64,000 bases of DNA, taken from NCBI GenBank assembly GCA_949775045.1, contig OX459110.1:1173501-1237500 (forward strand), in the 5' to 3' direction. This document shows positions 35,083 to 52,689 of this stretch, one piece after another. The stretch's first letter is position 1; every line of letters begins with the position of its first letter. The position numbers and the translations under genes were made by a program. Source of the stretch: Metridium senile (lineage: Eukaryota; Cnidaria; Anthozoa; Actiniaria; Metridiidae). The notes below the pieces were generated by a model that searched no databases, was not told the DNA's origin, and saw nothing but the letters and a program-made list of their open reading frames with translations.

Positions 35083-35719
35083 AAGGTTTATCTCTTCACT
35101 GCAAGCACAACGTTCGTCTCGCTTCGACGCAAAGGCCCAGCTACCTTTTAAGATGGCGCAGGGAACTGTGACGTGAAGGGAACTAGTGATCAATTTGTAA
35201 TATTGTAAGTAGCTTTTCGTGTCAGCCGTTCAGTGATCTCGATAAATTCGAACATTTGTTTTATCTTCTCAAATTGTAATTATTGTTTTGCTGTTCAATT
35301 CCGGCCCTTGCAAAAAGAAACATGAAACTGCTGATCAGACAACAAAAGATAAGCTTCCATTTAAAAAAAAGGCATAGCCAATGGAATTTGAAAGTAAGCC
35401 TCGCGGCAGCCTTGATCTGACGTATATTGACTGATTTGGGGACAATGGACCAACATTACCTCGACAGACTAATAGTTTTTTTAAATTTCGTCTAATTTGA
35501 ACTAAACAAAACCCGACAAAGTTTTCATCTCCGTCATAAGACGGTGTGTCCGTTTTCGGGTGAGAATATGGCTAATGTTATTCCAGACTAACGTACATGA
35601 AATAGCTAATATTATTATATAAAGTTGGATGATTTGTTGCAAAAAAACGTAACTCACGAGCTCCATGAGTTGAAATGCTTCATTTACAATAAATAAAAAA
35701 TAAGTTTGACTGTTTTCAA

Positions 35720-36240
35720 AAGAGTCCAATGTTTAAACAAACGTTCAATACTTTTAAAATTACCTTTTTAAACGATCTGAAGTGTCGATCCTTACGACTA
35801 CGCAACCATAACTGATATTTCACAAGCAATCGACTGTTCTTGAAAATGAGCCGTCCAAACATTAAATGGCATACACTGAACAAAAACGCATTGCAAACTC
35901 TTTAAAACACCTGCATTTTCTTTTTTCATTAACGTCTATATTTAATTAAATTTTCCTATACAAAGGGTCCGGTTATTTAATGACCCTGAAATAAAATGTT
36001 ACCCTATGCTGAGAAAGGATTGGTTCACCTTGAAAACAATGTGAGTCTAGCTGCCTATATACACAGAATTCTTTAATGACCTTGAAAACAATCTTATGTG
36101 TTCCAATTCAACTAAATAATTACATCAACCTTTATTTAAGAAACAAATGGATGATACCTTTAGTGTAAACTGGGACGATCAGCTAATTGTTGTTTTCAGT
36201 CATCCAAGACAAGCTCGAAATGCTTATTTCTACTAAAACA
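35720..36240. repeat. Upstream repeat block, copy 3
   Basis: Matches 13100-13561 and 19560-20220 through TTTTAAAATTACCTTTTTAA, CATTAAATGGCATACACTGA, CAAACTCTTTAAAACACCTG and GGATGATACC. It lies about 2 kb upstream of the first coding exon of copy B. Confidence 0.45.
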
Positions 36241-36731
36241 TTGTCATATTTGCCAAAACTAGAAGTTTTATGATGATCATTATTGTGAATTTAGTGAATG
36301 CAACAAAGAGTCGATCGATGCACGTCTCAGAGCGGAGTGCTTCTCAATACCTCTTGAATGTTCTCACAATCCGCAAGTGCTTCATAAATGCACACATCAA
36401 AGAAAGCCAGTTTTCTATTTCTTTTATAAAATATAAATCGACCTATTTGATTAACATGCAAATGAGCGTGTTGTGTTCTCTCATAAAGCAGGCGCCTCAG
36501 CCAATAAGAGTGCTTGAATTCGAATAGTTTTTTAAATTTATTTAGTTCTAACTAGTAATTCTGAATGACAAATAACAGCTACATTAATATTTATTTTGTT
36601 TTGGATCTAGAGGATATTCCTATTTGAAAAATTGTTCCCGCAATTGAAGCTACAATCAATGCTCACTCAAGGCTGCAAAGGAATTCGATATTTTAATCGT
36701 ATTTTTAATTAATATTAATTTATGACAAGTA

Positions 36732-36925
36732 CAGTGGAATCCCACCTTAGCCACCCGCTTAATACTGCCACCCCGGCCCGTTATTGCGGCCAGTTTTTAA
36801 GGTCCCGGACGAAATGCATGTCCATAATTTTCTGAAAACATTTACCCGCTTAATACGGCCACCTCGTAAATACGGCCAGTTTTGGCTGTCCCTTCGGTGG
36901 CCGGATTAAAAGTTGCGGGGTGCTC
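36732..36925. mobile_element. Fragment of a pogo/Tigger-like element
   Basis: It begins CAGTGGAATCCCACCTTAGC and repeats CCGCTTAATAC(G/T)GCCACC. That phrase is typical of the terminal regions of Tigger-type Tc1/mariner relatives. No matching right terminus is visible. Confidence 0.55.
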
Positions 36926-37154
36926 GTCGTATCTCTAAGCTGTACAAATCAGCGATTTGGTATCTTTTAGGGTGTCATGATGAAATGCGAATTTTTGAAT
37001 ATTAGAGTTTCTGGTATCTCTTAGGGTGTCGAAAAAAATAGAGAAGAGCTAATCAAAATCGCTTCTGATACGTATAATAATATTATTAATTAATGTGGTA
37101 TCTCTAAGGGGGTAAAATTCATCTAGCCACAGTACTTTTTCACCGGAGTCCCCT

Positions 37155-37173
37155 CCCCCCCCCCCCCCCCCCC
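37155..37173. repeat. Poly-C tract
   Basis: A run of about 19 C next to a partial copy of the 7666 retroposon. Length may be uncertain in the assembly. Confidence 0.8.
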
Positions 37174-38190
37174 TTACACTCACACTCACTACCCCTGCGT
37201 TAAATATTTTGCACACAAATCTGCTTATACGTTTGTTATTGCGGAGCTGGAGTGAGGTGTGTTATTTTGGTGATATTGGTACGTCGCTTTGACAACACAC
37301 GTCATGATCGTTTGAATACTTTATTTTAACACCATATACAACATGATTCTTAACTTCAATGTGATTTTTTTTATTATTTATTCCCAAGTGACATAGCATA
37401 ACTACAAATACTGACATAATCAGACAATGTAATATTAGATGTTATTTAGTTGTAAAATCTGTTGATGTTGAATTGATAATTACGATGGCCTTAACAAGAT
37501 CCTGTTTGAAATAGTTGTTTTTCATGGTATCAGAAATACCGTATGCAATCTTGAAAACAATGCCATTACCATATATCATGGTATTGTAGGTGAGAAGTAA
37601 CAAAAGACTTTGATTATCGCGCGATATTTTTTTTAACAGGTTGAGATTTGAAAAGAACAATTTGCATATCTTTGATACGTGTTTTTGCTTTAAGGAATAA
37701 ATGACAAATTAAAGCACCAAGTCAATAATCTTAATATTTCTACTTGATTCTTTATTCAACAAGGGTTGATATTTAACCATCCCAGACATGTTCTTGTTAA
37801 GGTTAATTGTATGCTTCTTGTGCATTTTGCAAAGATAACCGGGCCTTTGCATCAAAGCAAGTCGAACGTTGAGCTTGCAGTTATAGAGACTTTATGTTAA
37901 CACTTTGAGGGACAATTATTCACATGTCTCTATCATTGCAAGCTCAACTTTCGTCTCGCTTCGATGCAAAGGTCCGGCTAACTTTCAAGATGGCGCAGGG
38001 AACTGTGATATGTTAACTAGTGTTAGTTGAGTATATTTTAGGTAATTTGAGCGATTAGAACACGCCATACAGTGCTTTCGTATAAGAAATACTGTATGCA
38101 ATTTTGAAAACAATTCATTACCATATATGGTATTGTAAGTGAAAAGTACCAAACAATTTTGATTTATAGCGCACGAGATTTTTTCTACTA

Positions 38191-38981
38191 GGGAAACAAT
38201 TGAAGTGCAAATGTACGATAAATAGCGGTTAAACTAGTGTGAACTGCGTCAGTGTTTCTAAGGAAGCAATTGGTGTAAAAATGTATGATAACTAGAGGTT
38301 AAACTAGTGTGGACTGCGTCAGTGTTTCTAAGGAAGCTATTGGTGTAAAAATGTACGATAACTAGCAATTGAACTAGTATGGACTGCGTCAGTGTTTCTA
38401 GGAAAACAATTGAAGTGCAAATGTACGATGACTAGCAGTTAAACTAGTGTGGACTACTTCAGTGTTTGTAAGGAAGCAATTGGTGTAAAAATGTACGATA
38501 ACTAGCAATTAAACTAGTATGGACTGCGTCAGTTTTTCTAGGGAAACAATTGAAGTACAAATGTACGATGACTAGCAGTTAAACTAGACGTGGACTGCGT
38601 CAGTGTTTCTAAGGAAACAATTGGAGTAAAAATGTACGATAACTAGCATTTAAACTAGTGTGGACTGCGTCAGTGTTTCTAAGGAAGCAATATAATTGGT
38701 GTAAATATGTACGATAACTAGCAGTTAAACTAGTGTGGACTGCGTCAGTGTTTCTAAGGAAGCAATTGGTGTAAAAATGTACGATAACTAGCAGTTAAAC
38801 TAGTGTGGAGTGCGCCAATGTTTCTAAGGAAGCTATTGGTCTAAAAATGTACGATGACTAGCAGTTTTACTAGTTTTACTAGTTTAAAAACTAGTATGGA
38901 CTGCGTCAGTGTTTCTAGGGAAACAATTGAAGTACAAATGTACGATAACTAAGTGGACTGCGTCAGTGTTTCTAAGGAAAG
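38191..38981. repeat. 70-bp satellite, first block
   Basis: GCGTCAGTGTTTCTAAGGAA recurs every 70 bp (38246, 38316, 38386, 38456, 38526 and onward, about 11 units). Each unit also holds ATGTACGATAACTAGCAG and TTAAACTAGTGTGGACT. The array resumes at 39583. Confidence 0.9.
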
Positions 38982-39582
38982 ATAATCATCATCATGGCGT
39001 CCATCGGTAGCGACAATTGCTACCTCATATAGGCATCTATAGAACTATCAATGGCCTCTATGTACCTCTATCGAGGGTAAATACTTCCCACGAGTGAGGA
39101 TCAGTGTTCCTGCATTTCAAGTTTCTTTTGACAGTATGTTTGAACCTGTGCCTCAGTTATGATATGAGTCCCTTTCAGCCAAAAACATAAAACTGCTTGA
39201 AAGGGGTTTGGAAGTACTGCTAGTTTTTTCATTAATAGTAGCACTATCTTGGCAGAGCATTGAGAGCACAGTGACAATGAAAGGTCAAGACAACTGGCAT
39301 CAATGTCTGTTGCAGTGGCTGGCCGAAAGATAGGTATATTTATCCCCGTTCTTGGGTGACACCACTGGTCACCTGACTGGTTTGCATGTTGGCCGTTGGC
39401 TCGTAATGAGCTCATCCGCCCTTTGACAGGTCTTGTTTTTAATCCTGCTGGGTGACATGCCACCCTCCTCATCAGTGTACAAAGGTAGGCCGGTTTAGAC
39501 GCCAACCACCTGTCCGTGTGGCAGGTTGTACTGGGTTACACTGCTACCAGAAGCAAAGTCCCGGTGGACTCTGACCTGACGA
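38982..39582. other. 600-bp segment interrupting the 70-bp satellite
   Basis: This is unlike the satellite and more GC-balanced. It contains a chance 134-codon minus-strand frame and a 3' region reading CCACCTGTCCGTGTGGCAGG. It may be an unrecognised retroposon, but no terminal repeats or target duplication were found. Confidence 0.4.
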
Positions 39583-39980
39583 TCTAAGGAAACTATTTGA
39601 GTAGAAATGTGTGATAACTAGCAATTAATCTAGACTAAGTGTTGCCTGCGTCAGTGTTTCTAAGGAAACAATTGGAGTAACAATATACGATATCTAGTGG
39701 TTAAACTAGTGTGGACTGCGTCCGAATCGGTGTTTCTAAGGAAACAATTGGAGTAAAAATGTACGATAACTAGCGGTTAAACTAGTGTTGACTGCGTCAG
39801 TGTTTTTAAGGACACAATTGGAGTAAAAATATGCGATATCAAGTGGTTAAACTAGTGTTGACTGCGTCAGTGTTTCTAAGGAAACAATTGGAGCAAATAT
39901 ATACGATATCTAGCGGTTAAACTAGTGTTGACTGCTTCCGAATCGGTGTTTCTAAGAAAACAATTGAAGTGATAATGTTC
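39583..39980. repeat. 70-bp satellite, second block
   Basis: Five to six more units of the same repeat, slightly more diverged (CCGAATCGGTGTTTCTAAG variants). Confidence 0.85.
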
Positions 39981-39981
39981 T

Positions 39982-40166
39982 ACCCTGCAAAAACGGCTGA
40001 ATAGATACAATGCAACTCAAAATATTGAGTAAATTATTGCATTCAGGACGACATTTTCAGTACAGAGTAAAAGCCAACTTATTACTAAACATAAAAGTAG
40101 ACACATCATTGATTAATAAGTACTCACTATATTGAATTGGATCGAAAAATGCTGTTTTTGCAGAGT
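39982..40166. mobile_element. Element with CTGCAAAAACGGCTGA ends (copy 1)
   Basis: The left end CCCTGCAAAAACGGCTGAAT faces a weaker right end, GCTGTTTTTGCAGAG. The full palindromic relative is at 60079-60353 (TACTCA/TTGAGTA-rich interior). Confidence 0.6.
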
Positions 40167-40200
40167 ATAACTTGTGGTTAAACTAGTATAGGTTAAAGCA

Positions 40201-40491
40201 TAACGCGCCTTACCGTGGCCACCCAATTAAAGTTTTGTACAAGTTAGCTTAGCGTTCAAAAGTTTCTCTTTTCAAATTATTTGCTACACCTTTTCAAATT
40301 TAACCATCCTAGGAGGTTTTTTTAGACACACTTATAAACTTCACTCTTATCTTCGTTTTCGACATTTCAAAGTGTTTACTGTTTGACACTCGGAGTGTCA
40401 GTTTATATTAAGGTCAAATTCTCGCTTTCTGATTGGTTAACTTGTACAAAACTTTAATTAGGTGGCCACGGAAAGGTGCGTCGCGCTGTAA
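40201..40491. mobile_element. MITE, TTACAGCGCGACGCAC family (copy 2)
   Basis: The right end GGTGCGTCGCGCTGTAA is intact and the left end is degraded (TAACGCGCCTTACCG). The interior matches 34839-35082 with about 50 extra bases. Confidence 0.75.
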
Positions 40492-40582
40492 GTAGAATGT
40501 TATTCGTTTGTCTCACGAAGGTCGTAGGTTTTTTTTCTACTGCTGGTCTACATGAGGTAATGGGTAAAAACTGAAATCTTTA

Positions 40583-40870
40583 TACACCGATTTCAAAAAT
40601 CGTTGTCGCAGCCGGTCTACACTCTAAAGCCTGCAGAGGATGCTCGTAACATGGACTTCATGTGATTTATTGCACGTTTTTAAAGAAATACTTATATATG
40701 TATATATATATCTACCACGACAACAACTTGTTATGGAGATAGAACACAAACACGTACAACCAAAATATGCTATGAATAAATCGATAACAAGAGAAGAAAT
40801 ACCGACATCCTTCAGAGTGTGGACCGTACTTTCGATTGCGACAATGATTTTTGAAATATAGCTAGGTGTA
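40583..40870. mobile_element. MITE, TACACC(T/G)ATTTCAAAAATCG family
   Basis: The left end TACACCGATTTCAAAAATCG pairs with the right CGACAATGATTTTTGAAAT...AGGTGTA. Internal CACTCTAAAGCCTGCAGAGG pairs with CATCCTTCAGAGTGTGGAC. It lies immediately beyond the stop of copy C, so it may fall in that gene's 3' UTR. Confidence 0.8.
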
Positions 40871-40937
40871 TATTCTTGAGCAAAAGCGAATAACATTCTA
40901 CTTCTCAAATACACGCTGCATCGGTATTTTCCTTATT

Positions 40938-47005
<6,068 letters not shown>

Positions 47006-47009
47006 CTAG

Positions 47010-48300
47010 AAAAAAAAGGATGAAACATTTGGTCATCATAATTATCATCACCATAACTTTATAATATAGTTTGATTATAACGCGCGCTCTGATTGGTCCA
47101 AAACCGTGGTTTATTACACCGATAAACCACGGTTTTGAGAGTTTCGAAGGAACAGCGAAAAAGTTGTTGTTTGCTCCCTGTTCACTTTTGAAAAATGGCG
47201 TTGAAAATGTCGAGTAATTTTTTTTGTTTTGTTAAAAAGCTGATATAAACAAATCAAAAACAACAAAAACACTCAATGCATCACATAAACAGAACAGGTA
47301 GTTCTAAAAGTCACTTTTATTGTTGAATAAGAGCGAAAAAAGATCAAAAAAGTTTATATTTCACAGTTTTGTTTTTGAATTAAAAAGAAAGAGTAGATTT
47401 AAGCTACGCTGGAGGCATAAAATACTCGTAGACGTTACAAAACAGCAAGAAAAATGTACAAGAAAGCAGCCTAATTAGGTTATTGATGTCAAAGGATAAA
47501 GTAAGATATCTGTTCAGTGAAGAAAGTGAAGTTAAATTTCACAATGCAAACCAAGCGAATGACACGGCATCCAACGGACAAAGTTTAGCACACAAAATAT
47601 CCACTTGAATAAATAACTGGCTTGCAAAAACAGATGCTTTACGATATAACTATAGTCAATATCTTAAGTATTCATCAATGCATTTATTTAATAACTGACC
47701 AACGACGAATACATCTTTTTTTGTTCAAAGCAGGATTACCTGACTATCATGGCGATTTCTGTTCGTCCGAATTTAGACAATTTAGCGGTGAATCTAACTT
47801 GATTGAAAAATGTCCAAGCAATCCTCAACTCAAACCAGCCACATAATGTCGATGTCAGTAGTGAGTAAATATCATCTGCTTGAGGTTAAACGATGTCTAG
47901 ATTTGTTTGTTAGTCAATAAATCCTTCATTATTACGACCAAAATCATCGGGGATTTCCCAACAAGAACCGGCCAACAAACATGTCATTGACAACAAACTC
48001 GATCGTTTCATTATCTTGCAAGCTACATTGATCCATAGAGCTTTGATTTGAGGCATTCTCCACTTGTATCTACCATATTCTCCCAAAAGTTTTAAAAAGA
48101 ATGTAATATTTTCATGAAAACATAACCTGCAGAATATAATTTTGTAGCTTTGAATGTTGTGAAAGATTTGTACATTTGTGCATAAACGAGCAATTTCCGC
48201 GGTTTATCGGTGTAATAAACCACTCCCAACATCCCGCGTGGTTTATTACACCGATAAACCACGGAAATTGCTCGTTTATTGCTTCAATCAACAACGTCGT
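47010..48300. other. Spacer upstream of copy C with hairpins
   Basis: A hairpin AAACCGTGGTTTATTACACC / GATAAACCACGGTTT lies at 47099-47136. A larger one at about 48180-48286 pairs AAACGAGCAATTTCCGCGG with CCACGGAAATTGCTCGTTT. Both carry the same GGTTTATTACACCGATAAAC core and may be ends of one 1.2 kb element. No gene found. Confidence 0.45.
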
Positions 48301-49510
48301 TATCATCATGATCATGACCGACATTATCAACACTCACATCTACATCATAATCTTATCGGTGTGTTTATTCTTTTATTTGAATGTTGATATAGCTGATTAC
48401 CTGGTCAATTGCATGATTGGTTTGTTGGCTGATTCGTCCTCGGTTGCTGAAACTTATATAAAAACTTAATATAAACATATTGAACAAAACAACACACAGG
48501 AGATGAGCGAAAGGATCGTATTTCCCCATTCGCTGTCCCAGAAAATTGAAAGAAATCACAATTATTAAACCGCTCTGTTTTGAAAATGCGCAGAACTACA
48601 CACTCATATAGAAGGGAAAACGCACCAAAGGTAACGAGGAACCACATAACCGCATATTACCCTTACGGCCCACTCTTTGGCGATTGTAAATCTGACGGTT
48701 TGTGATACAGCCTAGCAGCTATAGTAAAAATTACTACAATCTCTCCTAATCAAAGGCCATCAACCGACGGAATAATTGTTTCGTTGGACAGTCTGGGCAA
48801 CAACAAAAAAACATTTTACATTAATTTTTCGATTAATTTTACTCATTTGTAAGAGCAAGTGTTGACATTGATTACATTTTTTTACAAACGGTCGATTTGC
48901 CACGCTTTCAAATCCTCACAAAACCAAATTAAAGGGTTTAGGGCTCGTCATTGTGCGTCCGAACTCATTAGAATGTTTAGTGAGTAACTTTAAATTCATC
49001 GATTTAATACTCAGTTATTTAAGTTTAACACAACTCACGAGTCATTTTTGCAATAAGTAAACATGGCTATAACGATTATTTTATCATTAACCACTACTCG
49101 GTCTTTTTGCGGTTATATCCTAGCTATAGATGCATCTGTTTGTTCAGTTATTTGTCTAAGCACTTCTCATGCAGTCGCTTTAGCCCTGAGTGACTGTGGT
49201 GGATACATCGAGTTAGTCAGTCATTTAATAGGGCTTAGCTGCAGTCGATGTTTTAAAGAGTAAATATTAGATGCATGGTTTTACTCAAACATATTTCAGA
49301 GTGTACATTTATATAAGAAGTAAAGATTACCTTTCAAAGACCTCCAAAGTTGACTGCCAAAGTATTGCGCTTTCCCCTTGAAACACCACAATAATGTTGT
49401 TTTCGGTTTTTCTAGAGCTAATCTGTAGACAATGTGAGTTAATTAACTTTACAGCTCCCGCAATGTTATTACTAATTGCACAAAATAAAATAATTATAGA
49501 ATCAAAATAA
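48301..49510. other. Spacer, nothing recognised
   Basis: AT-rich DNA with chance frames only. One 22-bp phrase at 48711-48732 recurs at 53081-53102. Confidence 0.45.
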
Positions 49511-51833
49511 TATGGCGCGTTTTTCGTGTCAAAATTCGAATCTGTCATTCTTCAATTCAATCATTCAATGCGAACATGCAATTCTTCAATTCAAACATGC
49601 AATTCTTCAATGCGAACATGCTATTCTTCAATTCAAACATGCGATTGTTCGATGCGAACATGCAATCATTCATTCAATCGTGCTACTCTTCAATTCAAAC
49701 ATGCTATTCTTCAATTCGAACATGCCATTATTCAATTCAAACATGCTATTCTTCAATCCAAACATGCTATTCTTCAATTCAAACATGCTATTCTTCAATG
49801 CAAACATGCAATTCTTCAATGCTAATATGCTATTCTTCAATTCAAACATGCGACCCTGTCTTTATGCGTCATTTCGTCATGCGGCTCGGTCGTTCTTCGC
49901 TTTCGTCGTTATGCATCACTTTGTCATGCGCTCGGTCGTTCGTCGATTTCGTCGTTATGCATCACTTCGTCATGCGGCTTGGTCGTTATGCGACTTGGTG
50001 TTATTCGATTTTGTCGTTCTTCGGAGACTCGGATCTAGCCCGTCCAAACAGCCACGCAGAGACTGGTGCAGATATAATACGATACATCCAGAGGTGGCGA
50101 AAAGGTACTATTAGGTGATTCATGGAATTATATGTTATTTATACTATTACTACTGCATATGCAATCTACACAAATCAAAATTTCTTTTTAAAACAATTTA
50201 TTTATTGTAGAACATAGCTCAGACCGCTTAGAAGCACGTGGGTGAGATCGCGGAGTCAGCCACATTTACATTAGAACTTATGGAAGTTTAAGGTACTAGG
50301 ACTGTCTCAGAACTATTAACAGAAATATTAAAATGTTTGTTGATCTCAGCAATAAGTCAACATTCCAAAGTCTTCATGTTTCACTTTTAGTAAAGCGCAT
50401 GCGTCTAGGCGTTGCTACGGATGACGTAGTTCGTTTTGTCCGAAAGCTCACAAATGCTGAAAGAACACGTGTACGAGTGTTTTCCGAGGTTTTTTTATTA
50501 GTTTCCGTGATCAATTCGTAGTGAAATCGGCCTCAATGATGTTGACTCATCGCTGAGATCTTATGCCGTCTAAACAGGGCCTAAATCTCCACTTCAAGTC
50601 TTATGAATTTGTTATTTTGTAGATGTTACTATTGAAATAGGTGAAGGAGGTGTTTAAAGCAAGAAATTTCACAGATAGCACATGTAATTCGTGACGCGTG
50701 ACTGTCGTGAACGCCATTTGTGTTTGTCAACACTTAGCCCAGAAAGGTCAAATCGTTCAACTTTTCTCGTGTTTCAATCAAAAAAGCTTCCTAATAGATA
50801 CAAAGTTTAAGGCTTCGCTATTTCGCATTATGCTAAAGTATGGGCGTAAAACCATGAAATTAAAAATTCGTTAATCTATACCAAAAGAAATTATAGATCA
50901 ACAAACATTTTAAAACAGACCTTAAACTTCCATAAGTTCTTATGTAAATGTAGCCTGCGTTATATTAATTACATCCGGAATTTTCTTCGTAAAGAAGAAA
51001 ATTCCGGATGTAACGCAGGCTAATGTAAATGTGGCTGACTCGGCGATCTCACCCACGTGCTTCTAAGTGGTCTGAGCAGTATGTTCTACAATAAATAGTA
51101 TAAATAACATATAATTCCATGACTCATCTAATATTACCAAGAGAAAATACGAATTACAGCCAACAGTTTAACTTGTGAAGTCTTCACCAGCTCTGGATGA
51201 ATCGTATTATATCTGCACCAGATTCTGCGTGGCTGTTTTGGACGGGCTAGAGCCGAGTCTCCGAAGAACGACAAAATCGAATAACACCAAGTCGCATAAC
51301 GACCAAGCCGCATGACGAAGTGATGCATAACGACGATATCGACGAACGACCGAGCCGCATGACGAAATGACGCATAACGACAGGATCGTATGATTGAATT
51401 GAAGAATAGCATATTTGCATTGAAGAATTGCATGTTCGCATTGAAGAATAGCATGTTTGAATTGAAGAATAGTATGTTTGAATTGAAGAATAGCATGTTT
51501 GAATTGAAGAATGGCATGTTCGAATTGAAGAATAGCATGTTTGAATCGAAAAATGGCATGTTTGAATTGAAGAATAGCATGTTTGAATTGAAGAATAGCA
51601 CGATTGAATGAATGATTGCATGTTCGCATCGAACAATCGCATGTTTGAATCGAAGAATAGCATGTTCGCATTGAAGAATTGCATATTTGAATTGAAGAAT
51701 CGCATGATTGAATTGAAGAATAGCATGTTTGAATTGAAGAATTGCATGTTTGAATTGAAGAATTGCATGTTCGCATTGAATGATTGAATTGAAGAATGAC
51801 AGATTCGAATATTGACACGAAAAACGCGCCATA
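49511..51833. mobile_element. 2.3 kb foldback-like element, arms built of 21-bp repeats
   Basis: The ends TATGGCGCGTTTTTCGTGTC and the exact inverse lead into arms of about 600-820 bp. Each arm has an outer array of ATGCTATTCTTCAATTCAAA-type 21-mers (49545-49850; 51390-51790) and an inner array with CGTTATGCATCACTTCGTCA. A unique-like segment paired in both arms follows (CACGTGGGTGAGATCGC...). AAATAA flanks both ends (49505-49510; 51834-51839). Open frames of about 200 codons in all phases of the arms result from the 21-bp periodicity. No transposase in the centre. Confidence 0.82.
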
Positions 51834-52222
51834 AAATAACATTCTGGAAAGTGCCAACTAACGTAGTTAAGTTTGTTTTATAGATCTAATTTCCCTCTTT
51901 TAGGTTACTTTTCAAACACTTTTAATTAAGCCACAACGATATTTTGGTATATCTTTATTTTTAATTTAGATTTAAGCAGACATACAAAAAATAATTCACC
52001 TGCGTTTGCATATTTCCAGCAGATGTTTTCTTCAAAAGTTGAAAAACTGATACGTTTAAAATACTAATACGACTGAATCTTAAGTGAAGCTTATTGAAAA
52101 GTCGGTGTTTTCAGATATATATGAAATTCAATCAGAAAAAAACTCCGCTTTTTCAAAATAGTTACATCAAAACATGAAATGACATTTCTGAATGAGATTC
52201 GGTTTGGGCTTGAAGGGAGGGG

Positions 52223-52606
52223 CACAGGGAGCCCGGCTTTAAGTTGCTTTTACGTAAGATAAAAAATCGCGTAGCTTTTTTGGGATTCCTGTGGTGCCTA
52301 GGAGATTAGCGCTACACATATCGTGACCTTTGTAAACAGTTTACGTAATCTATGAAATCCGACCTCAGTAATGGGAGAGTCGTTGGCGTGTAATCAGATC
52401 CGGTGTAATTAAATTCGCTCTCTTAAAATATCTGATAACACGCCAACGACTCTCCCATTACTGAGGTCGGATTTCATAGATTACGTAAACTGTTTACGAA
52501 GGTCACGATATGTGTAGCGCTAATCTCCTAGGCACCACAGGAATCCCAAAAAAGCTACGCGATTTTTTATCTTACGTAAAAGCAACTTAAAGCCGGGCTC
52601 CCTGTG
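52223..52606. mobile_element. 384-bp near-perfect palindrome, CACAGGGAGCCC ends
   Basis: Arms of about 170 bp pair almost without mismatch (CACAGGGAGCCCGGCTTTAA / TTAAAGCCGGGCTCCCTGTG; ACGCCAACGACTCTCCCATT inside). GGAGGGG occurs directly outside both ends (52216-52222; 52607-52613) and looks like a 7-bp target duplication. Not coding. Confidence 0.8.
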
Positions 52607-52689
52607 GGAGGGGTACACGACATGGCACGTTTGAATATTAGACACCTGGGAATTCAATACCCCATTCGAGAGAAATCGAAAACTCTCTA

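Noticed and set aside
39101..39505. 134-codon minus-strand frame (ACHPAGLKTRPVKGRMSS)
   Set aside because: No recognised domain, no splice or start context, lies in the segment interrupting a satellite; treated as chance.
49512..51857. Long frames such as FFNSNMLFFNSNM and SSIQTCYSSIQTC repeats
   Set aside because: A 21-bp unit keeps all frames open; they occur in several phases of both foldback arms and are not proteins.
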